A stretch of 9,310 bases of DNA, taken from the NCBI GenBank assembly GCA_005788075.1, contig SXZC01000122.1, positions 1-9,310 on the forward strand, read 5' to 3'. The DNA comes from Actinomycetota bacterium. Lineage in GTDB: Bacteria; Actinomycetota; Thermoleophilia; Miltoncostaeales; Miltoncostaeaceae. The position numbers and the translations under genes were made by a program. A model generated the notes under the pieces. That model made no database searches. It worked only from the letters and a program-made list of their open reading frames with translations, and was not told the DNA's origin. Shown here in pieces: positions 6,237-9,310 of this stretch (the stretch's first letter is position 1; each line of letters opens with the position of its first letter).

Positions 6237-6851
6237 CTAGCTGCCGGCGCGCATCTCCTGCATCTGGGCGATCTCCTTCGCCTGTGCGTCGATGATCCGG
6301 TTGGCCAGCGCCTTCACGTCGGCATTCGGCGTGCCGTTCAGCACCATGTCGGCCATCAGCAGGGCGCCGGCGTGGTGCGGGATCATCATCCGGAGGAAGG
6401 CCTCATCCGGGTCGGCTGCCCCCGTGATGGCCTCGGGCGACATCCCCGACATGCCCATCATCGCGGACATGCCCATGTCGTCCATGTCCATCTCGGGGAC
6501 GTCCTCGCCGTAGAGCGCCCGGTACCACGAGCGCATCTGGGTGATCTCCTTCTCCTGGTCGGCGATGATCTTCGTGGCCAGGGCCTTCACCACAGGCCGG
6601 TCACCGGCCTCGAGCTCAGCCTCGGCCATGTCCACGGCCATCTGGTGATGCGCCACCATCATGGCGAGGAACTCCTTCTGATCCATGGCCATCATCCCGT
6701 GGTGCGTCTCGCTGACCCCGTCCATCATGGCCATGGAGTCACCGTCCATCATGTGGTCGCCACCGGTGTTGGCGCCGATGGTCCAGCCGATGGCGCCGCC
6801 CACGAGCAGCACCACCACGGCGCCGATGACGGCCATCCACTTGTTGCTCAT
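6237..6851 (-). CDS. DUF305 family protein, membrane-anchored, Met/His-rich
   Basis: A 204-residue protein. Residues 5-26 are one hydrophobic helix (signal anchor), so the rest is extracytoplasmic. It carries two copies of the DUF305 half-unit: residues ~60-110 with AHHQM (His68, His69) and IIADQEKEITQM, and residues ~151-200 with PHHAG (His159, His160) and IIDAQAKEIAQM. Relatives form ferritin-like helical bundles, and some, such as cyanobacterial CopM, bind copper. Two Met-rich stretches (34-56 and 121-137) bring the total to 29 methionines, the usual Cu(I)/Ag(I) ligand. A copper-binding or copper-protecting role is inferred, not shown. ATG at 6851 is preferred over the ATG at 6884 because AGGAGGA lies just upstream and the membrane helix then sits at the N-terminus. 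It follows the DUF6153-like gene by 54 nt on the same strand. Confidence 0.9.
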   Translation of the reverse strand: MSNKWMAVIGAVVVLLVGGAIGWTIGANTGGDHMMDGDSMAMMDGVSETHHGMMAMDQKEFLAMMVAHHQMAVDMAEAELEAGDRPVVKALATKIIADQEKEITQMRSWYRALYGEDVPEMDMDDMGMSAMMGMSGMSPEAITGAADPDEAFLRMMIPHHAGALLMADMVLNGTPNADVKALANRIIDAQAKEIAQMQEMRAGS

Positions 6852-6856
6852 CTCAG

Positions 6857-6863
6857 TCCTCCT
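6857..6863 (-). promoter_or_regulatory. strong Shine-Dalgarno of the DUF305 gene
   Basis: AGGAGGA on the minus strand, 5 nt before the ATG at 6851. It is the best ribosome-binding site in the window and decides this start over the upstream in-frame ATG at 6884. It contrasts with the neighbouring gene heads that show no such site. Confidence 0.85.
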
Positions 6864-6905
6864 GCGTTCGTCGTGACATGACATGCCCCATGGGGGCGGG
6901 TCAGG

Positions 6906-7262
6906 TCACCGCTGCAGCACGCAGGGGCGTATCGGACGGGGTGGTCCGTGCGCCGGGGGCCCGGTCATGGCCACGCGCCCAGCGCGCGTGGCGCGCTGCG
7001 CCAGGAGGGGCAGCCGCATGCGGAGGCCCCCGCCGAGGCCCACGGCGACAGCTGCCGCCATCGCGAGGATCGCCAGGCACGCACCGGCCAGGCCGAGGTC
7101 GGCCGCGCCGTGGTCGCCTCCGTGCGCGCCCCCGGCGTCGGGGGCGCAGGTGCCCGCCGCGCACTGGGGCGCGGCCTGCGCGTGGGCGGAATGCCCCAGC
7201 ACTGGCACCCCGTGATGCACCGCCACGACCAGCGCGAGTGCGATCACGGCGAGCAATCTCAT
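6906..7262 (-). CDS. small two-helix membrane protein with His/Cys-rich loop (DUF6153-like)
   Basis: A 118-residue protein. The N-terminal hydrophobic segment (residues ~3-15, LLAVIALALVVAV) is a signal peptide or first helix. It is followed by a loop (16-56) rich in His (16, 17, 24, 27, 47, 51) with a CAAGTC pair (Cys34, Cys39). A second helix spans ~57-79, and a basic Pro/Arg-rich tail follows. This layout resembles the actinobacterial DUF6153 proteins often found beside DUF305 genes. The family name is from recall and unverified. The exposed His/Cys loop suggests metal binding outside the membrane, consistent with the DUF305 neighbour. ATG at 7262 was preferred over upstream starts because the hydrophobic segment then begins at residue 3 and a TAAGGT hexamer lies 7 nt before it. 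Confidence 0.75.
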   Translation of the reverse strand: MRLLAVIALALVVAVHHGVPVLGHSAHAQAAPQCAAGTCAPDAGGAHGGDHGAADLGLAGACLAILAMAAAVAVGLGGGLRMRLPLLAQRATRAGRVAMTGPPAHGPPRPIRPCVLQR

Positions 7263-7269
7263 GCGTCGC

Positions 7270-7275
7270 ACCTTA
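7270..7275 (-). promoter_or_regulatory. candidate -10 (TAAGGT) for the DUF6153-like/DUF305 unit
   Basis: TAAGGT on the minus strand, then 7 nt (GCGACGC) and ATG at 7262, the same spacing as at 5948 and 4982. The AAGG within it could instead act as a weak Shine-Dalgarno sequence, so the two readings compete. Confidence 0.45.
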
Positions 7276-7357
7276 GCCCGAGACGCGCGCGGCCATCCAC
7301 CCCTCTGGCGCAGCGCAACCGGGCCCACGGCCGGGGTGGTGACCGATCAAGCTTCGC

Positions 7358-7363
7358 TAAATT
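7358..7363 (+). promoter_or_regulatory. candidate -10 (TAAATT) for the six-Cys secreted protein
   Basis: TAAATT lies in a locally AT-richer patch of the 133-nt divergent gap between 7262 and 7396. Transcription would start near 7370, giving a leader of about 26 nt. GGAG at 7385-7388, 7 nt before the ATG, serves as ribosome-binding site. A GGACGTCC palindrome sits close to the predicted start. I see no clear -35 hexamer at the right distance. Confidence 0.4.
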
Positions 7364-7395
7364 GGGGGACGTCCTCCCGACCCTGGAGTGAACCC

Positions 7396-7992
7396 ATGCC
7401 AAGCCTCCCCACGACCCGCCTCGTCGCTGCCGCCGCGCTGGTGGCAGGCGCCACCCTCATCGCACCCACGGCCGCCCTCGGCGCCGCCGAGAAACAGAAG
7501 GTGCCGCCACGTCATGTGATCTGCAAGAAGGCGCAGACATGGATTCCCATCGACTACTCCGGCGGCTGCTACCTGGTGTTCAGCCAGGCCGTGCGCCAGA
7601 AAGTGATCGCCGACTTCGAGAAGGTGGCCAGCACCGGCAGCCAATGGGCGGCCAACCCTTCGGTCGTACCGCTCGTTCCCGCGTGGAAGAAGATGCAGTG
7701 CCAGCGCGGCGGTCAGGCGGGGCTCGTAAAGCTGAACAGGTGGCAGGCCGGCACGTGCACCTTCACCACCACCTTCGAGCACCGGGGGTACGACGAGCAC
7801 CCTGATCACGAGTGGGAGTGCCCGGTGGAGATGGTGGTGCGCACGAGCCTCAATGGCAACAAGCGCATCCGCAACGGAAAGATCTGGCTGCAGTGGGACG
7901 TCAGCGCAGTGCCGAACACCCTCGATGCCGTCGCCGGCGAGTTCCCGAATTGCGAGAAGTCGGTGCCGGACGACGCCTGGACATCCGGCTAG
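7396..7992 (+). CDS. secreted six-cysteine protein of unknown function
   Basis: A 198-residue protein. Residues 1-30 are a Sec signal peptide (Arg8, Ala/Leu/Val core, Ala-x-Ala type site near TAALGA), giving a mature protein of about 168 residues. The mature part has six cysteines (43, 58, 102, 121, 142, 186), consistent with up to three disulfides. It is rich in Trp and aromatic residues (TWIPIDYSGGCYLVF, WECPVE, KIWLQWDV). There is no membrane helix or sorting signal and no catalytic motif I can name, so I assign no family. The ATG at 7396 is fixed by the signal peptide and by GGAG 7 nt upstream; an in-frame extension to 7261 is open but lacks these. Its stop is 10 nt from that of the convergent DsbA-like gene. 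Confidence 0.82.
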   Translation: MPSLPTTRLVAAAALVAGATLIAPTAALGAAEKQKVPPRHVICKKAQTWIPIDYSGGCYLVFSQAVRQKVIADFEKVASTGSQWAANPSVVPLVPAWKKMQCQRGGQAGLVKLNRWQAGTCTFTTTFEHRGYDEHPDHEWECPVEMVVRTSLNGNKRIRNGKIWLQWDVSAVPNTLDAVAGEFPNCEKSVPDDAWTSG

Positions 7993-8002
7993 CGATCGGC
8001 GA

Positions 8003-8881
8003 CTAGAGCACGACGCTCCACAGGCCGTCGTCGCCTAGGGGCTCCACCTGCACGGCACCCCGGCCCACGGCCCGGATGAGCATCTGGGCGGCGGCGCGGC
8101 GGTCGAGCGGCTGCTCGATGTCGGTGCGCATCACCTCGGCGACCTCCTGGGTGGTGAGGCCAAGGGGGAATTCCGCGAGCACGTCCTCAGGGCGCTCCTC
8201 GGGAACGCCGCGGCGTGATCCGGTGGGGTCGAGGTTGGCCACGATCACGTCGTAGGCCTCCATGGGCTGGAACCCGCCCGCCTCGAGCATGGCGCCCCCG
8301 GCACGGAAGATGAGCGAGGGCGCCGTGTAGCGCACCGCGCCGTCGGTGTTGGCCGCCTTGCCCTGGAACTCCGTGGGGCTGCCGGCAGCCGTGCGCGCCT
8401 CGGCGCGGTCGGCCTGGTAGGCCTCCTCCACCTCGGGCGTGTCGATCATGGCCATGACGGTCGGCACGTCGAGACCCGGCACGCGCCCGAGCGCGGCGGC
8501 GATGTTGTCGTCCTCGTCCATGAGCATGCGCGTGGTGAACCACCCGAACTGCAGCGCCCGGAACGCGGTGATCTCATCGCCGGGCGATGCCAGGCGCACG
8601 GCGTGCAGCGCGCGGCAGGCGCGGGCGGTGCCCGTGAGGCGCGCACGAGGGCCCTGCGTGAACGGCATCCCGAACTGCCGGAACATCTCCATGCGGTCGG
8701 CCATCATCACCGGCGTGTAGCCCCGCTCCTCGTAGAGCGAGGCATCCTCGGCGAGGCCGATCGTGACCAGCCGCCAGCGAAGTCGCGGGCCGTAGCGCCA
8801 CTGCAGGGCGGCGAGCGAGGGCGACGCCGAGTAGCCCCACGGGCACCCCGGGTCGGAGATGAAGGTGATCTCGATGTCCAT
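8003..8881 (-). CDS. DsbA-family thioredoxin-fold protein with CPWG site and winged-helix-like tail
   Basis: A 292-residue protein. It opens with a first strand and the active-site segment ITFISDPGCPWGYS (Cys13-Pro-Trp-Gly16), the position of CPWC in FrnE-like DsbA proteins; here the second cysteine is glycine. A helical insertion (~50-170) follows, and APSLIF supplies the probable cis-proline strand. The only other cysteine noted is Cys89. With no CxxC pair, classic dithiol oxidase activity is unlikely; a glutathione- or mycothiol-type monothiol, isomerase-like or adaptor role is more plausible. Residues ~238-292 (LTTQEVAEVM ... AAAQMLIRAV ... GLWSVVL) look like a small winged helix. There is no signal peptide, so it is cytoplasmic. 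ATG at 8881 is supported by a TAGCAT hexamer 7 nt upstream and by the immediate start of the fold's first strand. Confidence 0.85.
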   Translation of the reverse strand: MDIEITFISDPGCPWGYSASPSLAALQWRYGPRLRWRLVTIGLAEDASLYEERGYTPVMMADRMEMFRQFGMPFTQGPRARLTGTARACRALHAVRLASPGDEITAFRALQFGWFTTRMLMDEDDNIAAALGRVPGLDVPTVMAMIDTPEVEEAYQADRAEARTAAGSPTEFQGKAANTDGAVRYTAPSLIFRAGGAMLEAGGFQPMEAYDVIVANLDPTGSRRGVPEERPEDVLAEFPLGLTTQEVAEVMRTDIEQPLDRRAAAQMLIRAVGRGAVQVEPLGDDGLWSVVL

Positions 8882-8888
8882 AGCCGTG

Positions 8889-8894
8889 ATGCTA
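8889..8894 (-). promoter_or_regulatory. candidate -10 (TAGCAT) for the DsbA-like gene
   Basis: TAGCAT on the minus strand, followed by 7 nt (CACGGCT) and ATG at 8881. The predicted transcription start is one base before the ATG, and no Shine-Dalgarno sequence is seen. It faces the opposite-strand TAGCCT within a 44-nt divergent gap. Confidence 0.5.
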
Positions 8895-8910
8895 GGCGCT
8901 GCGGAACGGC

Positions 8911-8916
8911 TAGCCT
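8911..8916 (+). promoter_or_regulatory. candidate -10 (TAGCCT) for the GH15-like gene
   Basis: TAGCCT is followed by 9 nt and ATG at 8926. The predicted transcription start is about 3 nt before the ATG, so the transcript would be leaderless or nearly so. No purine-rich ribosome-binding site is present in the interval. Confidence 0.45.
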
Positions 8917-8925
8917 GCCCGGGTC

Positions 8926-9310
8926 ATGGGTGAACCTCTTCTTGTCTCAGACGGCCGGGCCATGGGCCTGGTCGACGAAAATGCGCGCCTCTGCTGGCTG
9001 GTGGCGCCCCGCATCGACCAGCCCAGCATCATCAGCGGCCTGGTGGACGAGCAGCGCGGCGGAGGCGTGGAGCTGGTGTTCCCCGACTCCACCACCATCG
9101 CGCACCGTCACCGCGAGGGCACGCTGGTGGTGGAGACCGACCTCGAGGGCCCCAAGGGCACCGTGCGCGTGATCGACGCGCTGGCCAGTCCGGCTCGTGG
9201 CCCCGTGCAGGCGGCGTGGCCCGGGCTCTTCATCCGCCAGGTGCTGGTGCTCAAGGGCGAGGCCGAGATCGGCCTGGTCACGCGACTGCGCTACGCCTAC
9301 GGCCGCAACG
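8926..9310 (+). CDS. GH15-type glucoamylase/trehalase-like protein, N-terminal part (cut by window end)
   Basis: An open frame from ATG 8926 to the window end, 128 codons with no stop. The translation follows the trehalase-like N-terminal domain that precedes GH15 catalytic domains. VSDGRAMGLVDENARLCW corresponds to the usual IGDGRTAALV-x(2)-DGSIDWLC segment; APRIDQPSIISGLVDEQRGG to LPRFDSPSVFAALLD-x-xRGG; and HREGTLVVETDLEGPKGTVR to the Y-x-x-GT-x-VLET-x(6)-G-x-(V/A)R segment. VRVIDAL and a LVTRLRYAYGRN stretch follow, as expected for the beta-sandwich. Family members hydrolyse alpha-glucosidic bonds in trehalose or oligosaccharides. The catalytic (alpha/alpha)6 barrel lies outside the window, so the substrate cannot be judged. 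No signal peptide, so probably cytoplasmic. Usual conserved residues are altered (DW to CW, RFD to RID). Confidence 0.82.
   Translation, partial: MGEPLLVSDGRAMGLVDENARLCWLVAPRIDQPSIISGLVDEQRGGGVELVFPDSTTIAHRHREGTLVVETDLEGPKGTVRVIDALASPARGPVQAAWPGLFIRQVLVLKGEAEIGLVTRLRYAYGRN

Noticed and set aside
6215..6239. Short inverted repeat (GGCGC/GCGCC) in the convergent gap as a bidirectional terminator
   Set aside because: Only a 5-bp stem with a 9-nt loop and no T-run; common by chance at this GC content.
6852..6884. Upstream ATG for the DUF305 gene at 6884
   Set aside because: It would add 11 polar residues before the signal anchor and overlap the palindrome. The AGGAGGA site points clearly to the ATG at 6851.
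6878..7391. Plus-strand open frames of 110-147 codons across the DUF6153-like gene
   Set aside because: Arg/Pro/Ala-rich shadows; the minus frame has a signal/membrane helix, a His/Cys loop and a second membrane helix.
8603..9172. Plus-strand 189-codon frame spanning the DsbA-like and GH15-like genes
   Set aside because: It ignores the divergent promoters. Its second half is a frame-shifted reading of the GH15-like N-terminal domain, which is clear in the frame starting at 8926.
1..9310. CRISPR array, insertion sequence, phage or toxin-antitoxin/defence system
   Set aside because: No regular spaced direct repeats, transposase or integrase motifs, or toxin/antitoxin-like pairs were seen. The overlapping small gene before the hydrolase fits a metabolic operon better than a toxin pair.

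Overview
The window is GC-rich bacterial DNA with strongly G/C-biased third codon positions and dense, compact genes. Secreted proteins with alanine-rich signal peptides, GTG/TTG starts, TANNNT-type -10 boxes placed directly before start codons, and protein families common in Actinomycetota suggest an actinobacterium. A deep lineage such as Thermoleophilia is possible, but that placement is inferred from general resemblance and not from a marker gene. No transposase, integrase, phage gene or CRISPR array is visible.

Layout, left to right. (1) Positions 1-23 hold the 5' end of a minus-strand tRNA, probably tRNA-Gln, that runs off the window. (2) Positions 73-3153 (minus) encode a secreted protein of about 1026 residues: a signal peptide, 14 delta-60/DUF5122-like beta-propeller blades, an IPT/TIG domain and an unassigned C-terminal domain. 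(3) Positions 3273-5922 (minus) are a three-gene unit with 4-nt overlaps (GTGA, ATGA): a 99-residue unknown protein, an alpha/beta hydrolase of the COG2945 type, and ilvD (dihydroxy-acid dehydratase, branched-chain amino acid synthesis). A 14-bp perfect hairpin follows ilvD. (4) A short divergent plus-strand gene (5948-6217) encodes an unknown 89-residue protein. (5) Positions 6237-7262 (minus) form a two-gene unit: a small His/Cys membrane protein resembling DUF6153, then a Met/His-rich DUF305 protein. Both look like extracytoplasmic metal handlers, with copper the likeliest metal. (6) Positions 7396-7992 (plus) encode a secreted six-cysteine protein of unknown function. (7) Positions 8003-8881 (minus) encode a DsbA-fold protein with a one-cysteine CPWG active site and a winged-helix-like tail. 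(8) Divergent from it, 8926-9310 (plus) is the start of a GH15-type glucoamylase/trehalase-like gene cut by the window end. It is missed by closed-ORF searches because its stop lies outside.

The genes do not form one pathway. Two things unify the window. One is several envelope or secreted proteins: the propeller protein, the DUF305/DUF6153 pair and the six-Cys protein. The other is a recurring promoter architecture: six of ten coding starts have a TANNNT hexamer ending 7-9 nt before the start codon, as expected for leaderless mRNAs, whereas other starts use Shine-Dalgarno sequences or stop/start overlaps. I see no convincing new defence or mobile system. The more unusual items are the double propeller with cysteine-clasped loops, the leaderless promoters (including one inside an operon, just before ilvD) and the single-Cys DsbA/winged-helix fusion.
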